Shown piece after piece: positions 52,249 through 62,391 of a stretch of DNA of 64,000 bases. Below the pieces are notes generated by a model. It was not told the DNA's origin. It worked only from the letters and a program-made list of their open reading frames with translations, and ran no database searches. Origin of the DNA: Trinickia acidisoli. Lineage in GTDB: Bacteria; Pseudomonadota; Gammaproteobacteria; Burkholderiales; Burkholderiaceae. The translations under genes and the position numbers were made by a program. Numbering within the stretch: position 1 is the stretch's first letter; each line of letters begins with the position of its first letter. The stretch is from the NCBI RefSeq assembly GCF_017315725.1, contig NZ_JAFLRG010000001.1:3286001-3350000 (forward strand). The letters are read 5' to 3'.

Positions 52249-53763
52249 TCAGCCGGACGTATGGGCCGATGCCGCCGCAGGCGCCGACGCCGCCCCGACC
52301 GTTGCCGGCGCATCGGCCGGCCGCGGCGTCTCGCCCGTGTTCGCGATCCATCCGCCGCCGAGGGCGACGTAAAGATCCACGAGATTGTCGAGCCGCGCGA
52401 CGCGTGCGTCGACGAGCGACTGCTGCACCGTATAGAGATTCGTCTGCGCGGTCAGCACCTGCAGGTAGCTGTCGACGCCGTTCTTATAGCGCAACTGCGA
52501 CAGATCGAGCGTACGCGATTGCGCAAACGTCGTCCGCTCGAGCGCTTGGATCTGCGCATCGTACGTACTGCGCGCGGCCAAATCGTCGGCCACTTCGCGG
52601 AACGCCGATTGGATCGCCTTCTCGTAGTTCGCCACCTCGATCCGCTTCTGCACGTTGGCGAGATCGAGATTGGCGAGATTTTGCCCGCCCTCGAAGATCG
52701 GCAACGTGACCTGCGGCGCAAACGTCCATGCTGCCGAACCGGCCTTGAACAAGCCGCCGAGCGTCGGGCTCGCCGTGCCGAGCGAACTCGTCAACGAGAT
52801 CTTCGGGAAAAACGCCGCCCGCGCCGCGCCGATGTTCGCGTTGGCCGCGCGCAGCGTGGCCTCGGCTTCCATGATGTCGGGCCGGCGCGTGAGCAGATCG
52901 GACGGCAAGCCCGCCGGGATGTCGGTGAGCAAGCGCTGATCGCCAAGGCTGCGGCCAGGCGGCAGATCGTCGGGCAACGGCTGGCCGACCAGCAGCACGA
53001 GCGCATTCTCGGCCTGCGCCCGCGCGCGCGCCTGCGCTTCGCGATTCGCGCGCGCTTGCTCGACGACGGTCTCGGCTTGACGCAGGTCGAGCTCGGAGCC
53101 CGTGCCGTTGTCGAACTGCAGCTTGGTCAGCGAGTACGACGATTCAGCCGTCTTCAAGGTGTCGTCGGTGATCTTGAGCAGATCGTCGACGGCCAATACC
53201 TGCAAGTACTGCTCGGCCACCTGCGAGACGAGCGAAATCTCGGCGGCCTTGCGCGCTTGCGCCGTCGCCAGATATTGCTCGAGCGCCTGGTCCTTCAAGC
53301 TGCGGATGCGCCCCCAGAAATCGATCTCCCACGAGGCGTTGAGCCCCACCTCGTACTCCTGCGAGATCGTCTGCCCGGTGGGCGACAAATCCAAGGGGAC
53401 GCGCTGGAGCGATTTGCTGGCTTGCGCGTTGAGCGTCGGGAACAATTGCGATCGCGCGACCCGGTATTGCGCTCGGGCCGCGTCGACGTTCAGCACCGCG
53501 ACACGCAAGTCGCGGTTGTTCGCGAGCGCGATTTCGATGAGCCGCTGCAGACGGGGATCGGCGAAGAATTCGCGCCAGCCGATGTCGACGGCCGTGCGGC
53601 CGTGGGACGCATCGCCCGCGCTCGTCGTCGGCTGCGTCGCGTACACGCCCGAAGCCGGGAACGTCGCCGCCACGGGCGCAGCGGGACGCTCGTACTTCGG
53701 CTCGAACGTGCAGCCCGCCGCGAGCACGGCAACGGCGACCGTCATCAAGGAATATCGTTTCAT
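52249..53763 (-). CDS. Efflux outer-membrane factor (OprM/NodT family)
   Basis: About 504 residues, TolC-like trimeric channel lipoprotein. Lipobox VAVLAAGCTFEPKY; the mature protein begins at Cys. Two outer-membrane-efflux repeats: RVPLDLSPTGQTISQEYEVG region and, in the second half, QVTLPIFEGGQNLANLDLAN. ATG 53763 (MKRYSLMTVAV) is separated by one base from the stop of the pump gene. Third gene of the efflux operon; the C-terminal tail is Ala-rich. Confidence 0.93.
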   Translation of the reverse strand: MKRYSLMTVAVAVLAAGCTFEPKYERPAAPVAATFPASGVYATQPTTSAGDASHGRTAVDIGWREFFADPRLQRLIEIALANNRDLRVAVLNVDAARAQYRVARSQLFPTLNAQASKSLQRVPLDLSPTGQTISQEYEVGLNASWEIDFWGRIRSLKDQALEQYLATAQARKAAEISLVSQVAEQYLQVLAVDDLLKITDDTLKTAESSYSLTKLQFDNGTGSELDLRQAETVVEQARANREAQARARAQAENALVLLVGQPLPDDLPPGRSLGDQRLLTDIPAGLPSDLLTRRPDIMEAEATLRAANANIGAARAAFFPKISLTSSLGTASPTLGGLFKAGSAAWTFAPQVTLPIFEGGQNLANLDLANVQKRIEVANYEKAIQSAFREVADDLAARSTYDAQIQALERTTFAQSRTLDLSQLRYKNGVDSYLQVLTAQTNLYTVQQSLVDARVARLDNLVDLYVALGGGWIANTGETPRPADAPATVGAASAPAAASAHTSG

Positions 53764-53764
53764 C

Positions 53765-56700
53765 TCACTGTCCTTCGCCGTTCTTGTTCTCGCCTTGGCC
53801 CGGCGCATGCCGCGTGTGATGCTCCTCGGCGAGACGCGCCGCTTCGTCCGCATCCTCCGCCTCGCCCGCGAACTTCGCGCGAATCACGACGAAGAACATC
53901 GGGATGAAGAAGATCGCGAGGAACGTCGCCGTCAACATACCGCCGATCACGCCCGTGCCGATCGCGTGCTGGCTCGCCGAACCGGCACCGTTGCTGATCG
54001 CGAGCGGCAGCACGCCGAGAATGAACGCCATCGACGTCATCAAGATCGGGCGCAGCCGCAAGCGTGCGGCTTCCATCGCCGCCTCGACGGGCCCCATGCC
54101 TTCATTGCGCTGCAACTCGCGTGCGAACTCGACGATCAGAATCGCGTTCTTGGCCGAAAGGCCGACCGTGGTCAACAGACCGACCTGGAAGAACACGTCG
54201 TTCTCGAGCCCGCGCAAGGTCGCGGCGAGCAGGGCGCCGATCACGCCGAGCGGCACCACCATGATGACCGAGAACGGAATCGACCAGCTTTCATAGAGCG
54301 CCGCCAAGCACAGGAACACGACGAGGATCGACAGGCCATAGAGAATCGGCGCCTGCGAACCCGATTGGATTTCCTGATACGACAGGCCCGTCCATGAGTA
54401 GCCGATACCGGGCGGCAGCTTGGCCGCGATTTTCTGCATCGCTTGCATCGCTTGGCCCGTACTCTTGCCCTGCGCCGCCGCCCCTTGGATTTCGACCGAC
54501 GAGATGCCGTTGTAGCGCTCGAGCTTGGGCGAGCCGAACGTCCAATGGCCCGACGAGAACGACGTGAACGGCACCATCGTGCCCGACGCGTTGCGCACGT
54601 ACCAGTCGCCCATATCCTGGGGCGTCATGCGGAACGGCGCATCGGCCATCACGTACACCTTCTTGATCCGGTTGTCGGTATCGAGGAAGTTGTTCACGTA
54701 TTGCGACGCCCAAGCCACCGAGAAGGTCTGGTCGATCGCCTCCGGCGAAACGCCGAGCGCCTGCGCCTTCTCGCGATCGATGTCGACCTTGAACTGCGGC
54801 GTGTCGTTCAATCCATTGGGCCGCACGAGCGCGAGCGTCGGATCCTTGGCCGCCATCCCCAGCAATTGATTGCGCGCGGCCATGAGCGTGTCGTGGCCGA
54901 GCCCCGCGTTGTCGGTCAGTTCGAAGTCGAAGCCCGATGCCGTGCCGAGTTCGGGAATCGACGGCGGATTGAACGGGATCACCATCGCGTCCTTGTAACG
55001 CGAGTAGTGCATGAACATCCGCTGGATGATCGCCTGCACCTTCTGATCCGAGTGCTGCCGCAAGCCGTAATCCTTCAGCCGCACGAACACGAGGCCGGAG
55101 TTCTGGCCACGGCCCGCGAAGCTGAAGCCGTTGACCGTGAAGACCGACTCGACGAGCGACTTCTCCTTCGTGAGCAGGTAGTCGGAGATGTTCTCGAGCG
55201 TGCGCGCCGTCGTTTCCTGCGTCGAACCCGTGGGCGTCTGCACGATGACGAACATGAGCCCTTGGTCTTCGTCGGGCAGGAACGACTTGGGCAGGCGCAC
55301 GAACAGCAGCCCGACCGCGACGATCACGGCCAAGTAGATGATGAGCCAGCGGCCCGAGCGGCGAATCACATGGTGCACGCCGTCGTGATACTTGTCGCGG
55401 CTTCGCTCGAACGTGCGGTTGAACCAGCCGAAAAAGCCTGTCGTGGCCGCATGCTCGCCGGCCGAAACCGGCTTGAGGATCGTCGCGCACAGGGCAGGCG
55501 TCAGAATCAACGCGACGAGCACCGACAGCACCATGGCCGAGACGATCGTCAGCGAGAACTGACGATAGATCGCGCCGACGGAGCCGCCCGACAGCGCCAC
55601 CGGCACGAACACGGCCGACAGCACGAGCGCCACGCCGACGAGCGCGCCCGTGATCTGGCCCATCGCCTTGCGGGTCGCGTCGCGTGGCGAGAGCCCCTCC
55701 TCGCGCATCACGCGCTCGACGTTTTCGACCACGACGATCGCATCGTCGACGAGCAAACCGATCGCGAGCACGAGCCCGAACATCGACAGCACGTTGATCG
55801 AGAAACCCACCACGTTCATGATCGCGAACGTGCCGAGCAGCACGACGGGCACGGCGATCGTCGGAATCAGCGTCGCGCGCAGGTTCTGCAGGAACAGATA
55901 CATCACGAGAAAGACGAGCACGATGCCTTCGAGCAGCGTCTTGACCACTTCCTCGATCGACAGGCGCACGAACGGCGTCGTGTCGTACGGGTACTTCACG
56001 ACGAGCCCGTGCGGAAAGTACTTCGACAGATCATTGATCTTCGCGCGCACTTCCTTGGCCGTTTGCAGCGCATTCGCGCCCGTCGCGAGCTGGATACCCA
56101 TACCCGCGGTCGGCTGGCCGTTGTACTTCGTGTCGAAGTTGTACGTCTCGCCGCCGAGCTCGATGCGCGCGACGTCCTTGATGCGCACCTGCGAGCCGTC
56201 CGAATTCACCTTGAGCTGGATGTCGCCGAAATCCTTCGGCGTGCGCAGCAGCGTTTGCTCGGTGATCGTCGCTTGCAGCATCTGGCCCGGCACGGCAGGC
56301 GTGCCGCCGAGCTGGCCGCCCGCGATCTGGACGTTTTGCGCCTGCAATGCGTTGACGACATCGCCCGGCGTCAAGCCGTAGTTCGTCAGCTTGTTCGGAT
56401 CGAGCCAGATCCGCATCGCATACTGCGTGCCGAACAGCGTCACGGTACCGACGCCGTCGAGACGGCTGATCGGATCCTCGATGTGGGAGGCGACGTAGTT
56501 GGCGAGATCGTACTTGTTCATGCTGCCGTCTTCGGAGACGAACGCGAGCACGAGCAAGAAGCTGCTGCTCGATTTCGTCACCTTCGTGCCGAGTTGCTGC
56601 ACGACCGTCGGCAACAGCGGCGTCGCGAGCGACAGCTTGTTCTGCACCTGCACCTGCGCGATGTCGGGGTTCGTGCCGGCATCGAACGTCAGCGTGATCG

Positions 56701-56965
56701 TTGCCGTGCCCGAGTCGTCGCTCGTCGAAGACAAGTACAGCAGGTGATCGAGGCCGCTCATCTGCTGCTCGATGACCTGCGTGACGGTGTTTTCGACCGT
56801 CTTCGCCGATGCGCCCGGATAGCTCGCCGAGATTTGGATCGACGGCGGCGCAATCGTCGGGTACTGCGCGATCGGTAGATTGAAGATCGACGCGATCCCC
56901 GCGAGCATCAGGATGATCGCAATCACCCACGCGAAGATCGGCCGATCGATAAAGAACTTAGCCAT
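53765..56965 (-). CDS. RND efflux pump inner-membrane transporter (HAE1/AcrB type)
   Basis: 1066 residues, drug:proton antiporter. Begins [20 protein letters not shown], a hydrophobic first helix, and carries the proton-relay Asp pair in [18 protein letters not shown] and the Lys in [18 protein letters not shown]. Two large periplasmic loops (about 35-340 and 560-870) are present. The cytoplasmic C-terminus is charged. It is most like the BpeB/MexB/AcrB group. With neighbours it exports multiple drugs; the spectrum cannot be predicted. Confidence 0.95.
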   Translation of the reverse strand: MAKFFIDRPIFAWVIAIILMLAGIASIFNLPIAQYPTIAPPSIQISASYPGASAKTVENTVTQVIEQQMSGLDHLLYLSSTSDDSGTATITLTFDAGTNPDIAQVQVQNKLSLATPLLPTVVQQLGTKVTKSSSSFLLVLAFVSEDGSMNKYDLANYVASHIEDPISRLDGVGTVTLFGTQYAMRIWLDPNKLTNYGLTPGDVVNALQAQNVQIAGGQLGGTPAVPGQMLQATITEQTLLRTPKDFGDIQLKVNSDGSQVRIKDVARIELGGETYNFDTKYNGQPTAGMGIQLATGANALQTAKEVRAKINDLSKYFPHGLVVKYPYDTTPFVRLSIEEVVKTLLEGIVLVFLVMYLFLQNLRATLIPTIAVPVVLLGTFAIMNVVGFSINVLSMFGLVLAIGLLVDDAIVVVENVERVMREEGLSPRDATRKAMGQITGALVGVALVLSAVFVPVALSGGSVGAIYRQFSLTIVSAMVLSVLVALILTPALCATILKPVSAGEHAATTGFFGWFNRTFERSRDKYHDGVHHVIRRSGRWLIIYLAVIVAVGLLFVRLPKSFLPDEDQGLMFVIVQTPTGSTQETTARTLENISDYLLTKEKSLVESVFTVNGFSFAGRGQNSGLVFVRLKDYGLRQHSDQKVQAIIQRMFMHYSRYKDAMVIPFNPPSIPELGTASGFDFELTDNAGLGHDTLMAARNQLLGMAAKDPTLALVRPNGLNDTPQFKVDIDREKAQALGVSPEAIDQTFSVAWASQYVNNFLDTDNRIKKVYVMADAPFRMTPQDMGDWYVRNASGTMVPFTSFSSGHWTFGSPKLERYNGISSVEIQGAAAQGKSTGQAMQAMQKIAAKLPPGIGYSWTGLSYQEIQSGSQAPILYGLSILVVFLCLAALYESWSIPFSVIMVVPLGVIGALLAATLRGLENDVFFQVGLLTTVGLSAKNAILIVEFARELQRNEGMGPVEAAMEAARLRLRPILMTSMAFILGVLPLAISNGAGSASQHAIGTGVIGGMLTATFLAIFFIPMFFVVIRAKFAGEAEDADEAARLAEEHHTRHAPGQGENKNGEGQ

Positions 56966-56983
56966 GTAGCGCGCGCTCCGTGA

Positions 56984-58198
56984 TCAAGCGGCGGGCGCTG
57001 AAGCGCCCGATGCGGGCGCGGCACCGCTGGCGGCGGCATCCGAGGCGCCGGAGGCCACCGCCGGCAACTGCGCCGGTACCGGTTTCACTTGCATGCCGGG
57101 ATGGACCTTTTCCGTGCCTTGGACGATCACGCGATCGCCGCTTTGCAGGCCGCCGTCGACGACCCAGTCCGGACCTTGCATGCCGGACGTCACGAGCTCG
57201 CGCGGCACGACCTTGTCATCCGCACCGACGACGAGCGCGATCGCCGCGCCCTTTTGATCGTGCGTCACGCCGATCTGCGGCACGAGCATCGCGTGCTCGT
57301 TGACGCCTTCCTCGATGCGCGCTCGCACGAACATGCCCGGCAGCAGCACGCGGTTCGGGTTCGGGAAGATCGCGCGGATCGTCACCGAACCCGTCGATTG
57401 ATCGACGGTCACGTCCGAGAACTGCAGCTTGCCCGGCAGCGGATACGGCCGCCCGTCTTCGAGAATCAGCGTGACCTTGGCTGCGCCGGGCCCGCTCGTC
57501 TTCAAGCGCCCTTCCTGCGCGTCGCGGCGCAGCTTGAGGCCGTCGAGACTCGATTGCGTCAGATCGACGTAGACCGGGTCGAGCTGCTGGATCGTATCCA
57601 TCAGCGTGGCTTGGCTCGCTTGCACATAGGCGCCCGGCGTGACCTGCGAGACGCCCGTGCGGCCCGAGATCGGCGCGACGACGTCGGTATAGCCAAGGTT
57701 GATCTGCGCCGTTTCGACGCCGGCCTTGCCTGAGGCGACATCGGCTTGCGCCTGGCCCTGCGCCGCCACGGCGTTGTCGTAGTCTTGCTTGCTGACGGCG
57801 TTCGCGGCGACGAGCACCTTGTAGCGGTTGGCCTGCGCGGTCGTGGTCGCGAGATTGGCCTGCGCCTTCGCGAGCGTCGCCTTCGCGCTGTCGAGCGCAG
57901 CCTGGTAGGGCGCCGGGTCGATCTTGTAAAGCCGCTGCCCCGCCTTCACCTCACCGCCTTCCGTGAACTCGCGGCGCAGCACGACACCGTCGACGCGCGC
58001 ACGCACTTGCGCCACGAGGAACGCACTCGTGCGGCCCGGCAGTTCGGTGACCACGGGCACCGCGCTCGGCTGTACGGTGATGACGCCCACTTCAGGCGTT
58101 TGCTGCGGCGGCGCGGCGGGCTTCTGTCCGCACGCCGCGAGCGCCACGGCCGCGGTGGCGGCGCAGATTAAGCGAAATGGAACCGGTTGGACACGCAT
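56984..58198 (-). CDS. RND efflux periplasmic adaptor (membrane fusion protein)
   Basis: 404 residues. Lipoprotein signal with lipobox AAVALAACGQKP. Lipoyl/barrel-sandwich and coiled-coil hairpin follow: VRARVDGVVLRREFTEGGEV, KATLAKAQANLATTTAQANR and INLGYTDVVAPISGRTGVSQ are typical of AcrA/MexA/BpeA. The C-terminal 30 residues are Ala/Ser-rich. First gene of the leftward efflux operon, 18 bp before the pump gene. Its promoter is covered by the operator at 58454-58485. Confidence 0.95.
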   Translation of the reverse strand: MRVQPVPFRLICAATAAVALAACGQKPAAPPQQTPEVGVITVQPSAVPVVTELPGRTSAFLVAQVRARVDGVVLRREFTEGGEVKAGQRLYKIDPAPYQAALDSAKATLAKAQANLATTTAQANRYKVLVAANAVSKQDYDNAVAAQGQAQADVASGKAGVETAQINLGYTDVVAPISGRTGVSQVTPGAYVQASQATLMDTIQQLDPVYVDLTQSSLDGLKLRRDAQEGRLKTSGPGAAKVTLILEDGRPYPLPGKLQFSDVTVDQSTGSVTIRAIFPNPNRVLLPGMFVRARIEEGVNEHAMLVPQIGVTHDQKGAAIALVVGADDKVVPRELVTSGMQGPDWVVDGGLQSGDRVIVQGTEKVHPGMQVKPVPAQLPAVASGASDAAASGAAPASGASAPAA

Positions 58199-58606
58199 GG
58201 AGCGACCTCTGGTCTATAACTTGGGAACGAAATGATCCTGCCGCGCCTCTTCCCCCGCGAGGCGCGCGGCGCGACGTTCGTCGCAAAACGCTTGATGTAA
58301 GTCGATGGGCGCCGGCCCGGGCGCCCTATCTTGGGCGCTGCGCGAGCCGCGCAAGAAGCGCGCGATGACGACACGGTGAAGCTGGCGCTCGCGCACAAAC
58401 GACTGACGATAATACCCGCGATTCCACTTAGGGCACTTCAAGCTACGCCGCGTATTTTATATACATCCTCGACTGTATGTAAAATGCATGCCATTACACG
58501 ATGTTCCTGAGCCACGCGCACGCTTGCCTTTTCGAGCGGATGCGTAGCAACAGAACCGACGGCGGCCGGATGCCCGCACCAACGCCCATCTCGCGGGCAG
58601 CACGAA
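58199..58606. other. Gap between efflux operon and tetR
   Basis: 408 bp with no gene. The right third holds the operator and promoters (see 58454-58485). A 7-bp GGGCGCC/GGCGCCC hairpin with a 6-nt loop lies at 58307-58326, in what would be the 5' leader of the efflux mRNA. Nothing else stands out. Confidence 0.6.
58454..58485 (-). promoter_or_regulatory. Efflux promoter with overlapping TetR operator
   Basis: Imperfect inverted repeat: ATTTTATATACAT (58454-58466) and CTGTATGTAAAAT (58473-58485), 11 of 13 positions symmetric, spacer CCTCGA. On the minus strand it contains TTTACA (58478-58483) and TATAAA (58456-58461), spaced 16 bp, a good -35/-10 pair for the efflux operon. AcrR-like repressors bind TACATACA-type repeats, so the divergent TetR protein probably shuts this promoter and perhaps its own. 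Confidence 0.75.
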
Positions 58607-59260
58607 ATGGTCAGACGAACGAAGGAAGAGGCCCTGCAGACGCGCCACCGCATTCTCGACGCGGCCGAGCAGGTGTTTTACGACAAGGGCGTATCGCGCA
58701 CGTCGCTGGCCGACATCGCCGCGCAGGCGGGCGTCACGCGCGGCGCGATCTATTGGCATTTCGCGAACAAGGGCGATTTGTTCACGGCGATGTTCGACCG
58801 CGTGCTGCTACCGCTCGACGAGCTGAGCGCGCGGCCGGCCGATGCGGCCGACGACGATCCGCTCGCGCGCCTGGCCTTGGTGTTGAAATGGTGCTTGCAG
58901 GCAGCCTCGACCGACCCGCGCCGGCGGCGCGTGTTCGACATTCTGTTCTTGAAGTGCGAGTTCGTCGATGAAATGGGCCCCGTCAAGGAGCGCCATCAGA
59001 CGAGCATGCGCGAGGGCGTCGGCAAGATCGAGACCGATTTGATCCTCGCCGTCGAGAAGGGCCAACTGCCGGCCGAACTCGACACGCGGCGCGGCGCGCT
59101 ATATTTGCACGCTTTCGTCGGCGGATGCCTGCGCGATACGCTGCTGCTGCCGGCATCGGTCGATTTCGCTTCGCATTGCGATGCGTTCGTCGACGCCTGC
59201 ATCGATGCACTGCGTACAAGCCGGGCGTTGCGCAAGGAGCCGCCTCCCGCTCATCACTGA
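58607..59260 (+). CDS. TetR family repressor of the RND operon
   Basis: 217 residues, AcrR/BpeR-like. N-terminal helix-turn-helix RHRILDAAEQVFYDKGVSRT-type region followed by LADIAAQAGVTRGAIYWHFA. The C-terminal drug-binding domain contains DILFLKCEFVDEMGPVKERH, found in AcrR-type repressors. ATG 58607 (MVRRTKEEALQTRHR); the ribosome site is weak. It diverges from the efflux operon across 408 bp. Confidence 0.92.
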   Translation: MVRRTKEEALQTRHRILDAAEQVFYDKGVSRTSLADIAAQAGVTRGAIYWHFANKGDLFTAMFDRVLLPLDELSARPADAADDDPLARLALVLKWCLQAASTDPRRRRVFDILFLKCEFVDEMGPVKERHQTSMREGVGKIETDLILAVEKGQLPAELDTRRGALYLHAFVGGCLRDTLLLPASVDFASHCDAFVDACIDALRTSRALRKEPPPAHH

Positions 59261-59284
59261 ACGTATGCCGGCGCTCGAGACGAA

Positions 59285-59923
59285 TCAAACCACGGCGGCG
59301 GCTCGCGCTCTCGCCTTCTTGTTCGATGCGCCGATCGACCCGCCCTCGATCGGCTTGCCCGCGTCGACGGCGGCGATCCAATCGTCCGTGCCGACCACCG
59401 CGGCGAAGCGCGAATGCATGACGACCGTGAACGTGCGGTGAATCTCCTCCGCACTCGCGTAGCCCGCGTCGTTCTCATAAGGCACCGCGCCCGTCGCGTC
59501 GTTCAGATACTCGACCTTCATCCCGGCGTGCGACGCATGCAGAACCGTCGACACGTTGCAGTTGTGCGTCATGTAGCCGACGACCGTGAGCGTGTCGATG
59601 CGGCGCGCAGCCAGCCAGTCGGCGAGGTCGGTGCCGGCGAAGGAGCTCGGCAGCGTCTTCTCGATCAAGTGGTCATGCCCGCGGTCGGCGACGACCGGAT
59701 GCAGCGCGCCGCCGTGAGAGCCGCGCGCAAACAGCGACGCATCGGGCGGCGATACCTGCTGAACGACGATCACGGGCACCGCGTGCGCACGCGCGGCATC
59801 CATCGCGCGGCCGATGTTCGCGAGGGAATCTTGCACGGGCGGGTATTCGATGGGCAGATCGCCGGTGACGTATTCGTTTTGGACGTCGATGACGATCAAT
59901 GCGCGGCGCGGCGACGTGAACAT
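59285..59923 (-). CDS. Cysteine hydrolase (isochorismatase family)
   Basis: 212 residues. Catalytic Asp in RALIVIDVQNEYVTGDLP, Lys in LIEKTLPSSFAGTDL, and Cys in VGYMTHNCNVSTVLHA, the triad of the isochorismatase/nicotinamidase superfamily. The substrate is probably an amide or carbamoyl compound, not determined. It diverges from a GlxA-type regulator over 174 bp; this pairing suggests induction by its substrate. Converges on tetR 24 bp away. Confidence 0.9.
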   Translation of the reverse strand: MFTSPRRALIVIDVQNEYVTGDLPIEYPPVQDSLANIGRAMDAARAHAVPVIVVQQVSPPDASLFARGSHGGALHPVVADRGHDHLIEKTLPSSFAGTDLADWLAARRIDTLTVVGYMTHNCNVSTVLHASHAGMKVEYLNDATGAVPYENDAGYASAEEIHRTFTVVMHSRFAAVVGTDDWIAAVDAGKPIEGGSIGASNKKARARAAAVV

Positions 59924-60097
59924 GATTCAAGCTCCTTTCGGTGTTGGGCATGGACGTCATTGTTCCCGGAACGGTAGGCGTACGACAGTGGCCCAAGTGT
60001 CATTCATCGATATAATCGGGCCATACCTGCGCCATAACCGGCCCATTCGCAATTTCACCCACCGTTTCGGCGTTCATCGTCTCTTTCAAAGGCCGCC

Positions 60098-61087
60098 ATG
60101 ACGCTCGCCCGCTCCTCGCCCGCCGATCCTCCCGTCATCGCCGTCGTCGCTGTCGTCGCATTCGGCGGCATCAGCCCATTCCATCTGTCGGTCCCGTGCA
60201 TCGTCTTCGGCGAGGACTACGGCGCAGGCGGCGTCCCGCGCTTCGACGTGCGCGTCTGCGCCGCGGAACCCGGCATGCTGCGCACGACCGCCGGCTTCGC
60301 GATCGCGGCGCCGCACGGACTCGAAGCAATCGCAGCCGCCGACATCGTGATCGTGCCAAGCTGGCGCGATGCACTCGAGCCCCCGTGCGAGGCGCTCATT
60401 CAAGCGCTGCGCGCCGCTCACGCACGCGGGGCACAGATGGTGGGATTGTGTCTCGGGGCATTCGTCTTGGCCGCGGCCGGCATACTCGAGGGCCGCCTGG
60501 CCACGACGCATTGGGCCTGGGCCGAGACGTTCGCCTGCCGCTTTCCGGCCGTGCGCGTCGACGCGGCCGTGCTCTACGTCGAAGACGGCAACGTGCTGAC
60601 GTCGGCCGGCACCGCCGCCAGCCTCGATTGCTGCCTGCACCTGTTGCGCCGCCGCTGCGGCGCCCGCGCGGCCAACTACGTGGCGCGTCGCCTCGTCGTG
60701 CCGCCGCATCGACAAGGCAGCCAGGCGCAGTTCGTGGAGCAGCCGCTCGGCATCCGCGCGCGTGACGAACGGCTGTCGAGCCTGCTCGACTGGGTACTGG
60801 AAAATTTGGGGGAGCCGCACTCGCTCGATTCGCTCGCGCAGCGTGCGCTGATGAGCCGGCGCACGTTTACGCGGCGCTTCAAGCTGGCGACGGGCACGAC
60901 AGTCGGCGCGTGGCTACTCGGCGCGCGCCTGTCGCGTGCGCAGCAGTTGCTCGAGACCACGGACGACAACGTCGACGTCGTCGCCGAAACGGCAGGCTTC
61001 GGTTCGGCCGTATCGCTGCGCCAGCACTTCGCCGAGGCGTTCAATACGACGCCGTCGAACTACCGGCGCGAATTTCAAGGCGTGTGA
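60098..61087 (+). CDS. GlxA family AraC-type transcriptional regulator
   Basis: 329 residues. An N-terminal DJ-1/PfpI (class I glutamine amidotransferase-like) domain (about 12-190) with the nucleophile-elbow Cys in GAQMVGLCLGAFVLAAAGIL. A C-terminal AraC domain (about 225-325) with two helix-turn-helix motifs: DSLAQRALMSRRTFTRRFKL and VVAETAGFGSAVSLRQHFAE. Probably controls the divergent hydrolase gene. Confidence 0.92.
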   Translation: MTLARSSPADPPVIAVVAVVAFGGISPFHLSVPCIVFGEDYGAGGVPRFDVRVCAAEPGMLRTTAGFAIAAPHGLEAIAAADIVIVPSWRDALEPPCEALIQALRAAHARGAQMVGLCLGAFVLAAAGILEGRLATTHWAWAETFACRFPAVRVDAAVLYVEDGNVLTSAGTAASLDCCLHLLRRRCGARAANYVARRLVVPPHRQGSQAQFVEQPLGIRARDERLSSLLDWVLENLGEPHSLDSLAQRALMSRRTFTRRFKLATGTTVGAWLLGARLSRAQQLLETTDDNVDVVAETAGFGSAVSLRQHFAEAFNTTPSNYRREFQGV

Positions 61088-61108
61088 GGTTGACCGACCG
61101 CGGACGGC

Positions 61109-61879
61109 TCACCCGAACCAATGCGACGCGTACAGCAGCACGGCGACAAGCACGACGATGGCCACCCAAGCCCACGCCGGCATCGCTTGCGGCGGCGATA
61201 CGCGATGAAGCCCATGTGCGCCGCGCGGCGATACCAGCGTGCCGGCCGCCCGACCGGCGAGTACGGCCGCCGCATTGTGCTCCCACGATTTGCGGCCGAG
61301 CCCGGCCAGATTGATCGGCCTCAGAAAGACATGCTGACGGCGCGGACCGCCGGCGGCGCGGTTTGCCCGCTTGCCGTGCTTGGCCTCGACCACGGCGCAA
61401 AATTCGGCGAAGAAATCGTCGGCGAGCTCGTGCAGCGCGTTCTCGATCTGCCGCGGCGGCAACTCGGCCAACGGCCCCGTCAGCGTCGCCCAGACGGAGT
61501 AGTCGATGCGCGTCGCGCTCGCTTCTCCGCTTTCGTCGGCGGAACCATCCCCCTTGAGCATGATGTCGATTTGACCGCGCAGCGATCCGACACCGGTCGC
61601 ACATGCCTTGAAGTTCAGCGTACGGTGCAGCGAGTCGGCCGCCGCCTCGAGCGCCGCCCCCCCGAGCCGGGCTTCAACGCTCGCCAAGTGCGCGCGCACG
61701 TCGTAGCGTGCACGCAGCGGCCCGAGCGGCACGGTCAAGGTCAGTCCATACTCGCCGCTCGGCATCCGGCTGAAGGTCTCGCAATTTTCGAGGCTTGCCC
61801 GCAGCAATGCGATGTCTTGCAAAGCATCCCGGACCGCGGACGGAGCGAGCGGGATACGCAGCGCGTCGGTCAATTGCAT
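61109..61879 (-). CDS. CoxG-like SRPBCC protein with C-terminal membrane anchor
   Basis: About 256 residues. The N-terminal 150 residues match the CO-dehydrogenase subunit G (CoxG) group: MQLTDALRIPLAPSAVRDAL, CETFSRMPSGEYGLTLTVPL and TRIDYSVWATLTGPLAELPP. A linker follows and the protein ends in a hydrophobic helix (AWAWVAIVVLVAVLLYASHW), so it is likely anchored by its tail with the SRPBCC domain in the cytoplasm. No molybdenum hydroxylase is nearby. GAGGAGA precedes ATG 61879. Confidence 0.85.
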   Translation of the reverse strand: MQLTDALRIPLAPSAVRDALQDIALLRASLENCETFSRMPSGEYGLTLTVPLGPLRARYDVRAHLASVEARLGGAALEAAADSLHRTLNFKACATGVGSLRGQIDIMLKGDGSADESGEASATRIDYSVWATLTGPLAELPPRQIENALHELADDFFAEFCAVVEAKHGKRANRAAGGPRRQHVFLRPINLAGLGRKSWEHNAAAVLAGRAAGTLVSPRGAHGLHRVSPPQAMPAWAWVAIVVLVAVLLYASHWFG

Positions 61880-61902
61880 GGCGGTCTCCTCGATGCCCTC
61901 GC

Positions 61903-62268
61903 CTACGAGGTTTGATCGATGCGGTCGACGCGGGACGAATAGAACGCCACGCAGTCTTTGATCGCCTCGGCGCCCGACAACGGGGACTCGTAGCTCCACG
62001 CCGCGTCGACGACGGGCCCGTCCTCTTCAGTACGCAAATGAAAATAGGAAGCGTCGCCCTTATACGGACAGTGCGAGCCGCTTTCGGAGCGCTGCAAGCG
62101 CGTCATGTTCACGTCTTCTCGCGGGAAGTAGAAGACGTCCGGCAGGCCGGTTTCCTTCAGCGTCAATCCTTTACGCGTGTCGGCAATCGTGATGCCGCCA
62201 TGGATGACGCGCAGACGGTGAGAGTTCGGCTCGATATCGATACGATGTGAGGCATCGGCATTCGTCAT
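61903..62268 (-). CDS. DUF427 domain-containing protein
   Basis: 121 residues of the DUF427 family, function unknown. Family signature: VFYFPREDVNMTRLQRSESG, CPYKGDASYFHLRTEEDG and AAWSYESPLSGAEAIKDCVA. The start is ATG 62268 (MTNADASHRIDIEP) with AGAGGAA upstream. It precedes the CoxG-like gene by 23 nt in the same direction, so they may be co-transcribed. Confidence 0.9.
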   Translation of the reverse strand: MTNADASHRIDIEPNSHRLRVIHGGITIADTRKGLTLKETGLPDVFYFPREDVNMTRLQRSESGSHCPYKGDASYFHLRTEEDGPVVDAAWSYESPLSGAEAIKDCVAFYSSRVDRIDQTS

Positions 62269-62313
62269 AGCAATTCCTCTCGCAAGGCGTATGCCGGGTG
62301 CCCGTGTGCATCG

Positions 62314-62347
62314 CACAAAAAAAGCCACGAGCGGGCGCCCGTGGCTT
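62314..62347 (-). terminator. Intrinsic terminator after the small periplasmic gene
   Basis: Read leftward: AAGCCACG/CGTGGCTT stem (62340-62347 with 62322-62329), 10-nt loop, then a run of seven T. It ends the 62392-62883 transcript and separates it from the DUF427 gene. Confidence 0.85.
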
Positions 62348-62391
62348 CATTATCGGCGAAAGTCGGGCCGCGTGCTCGGCCCGACCGCGGA

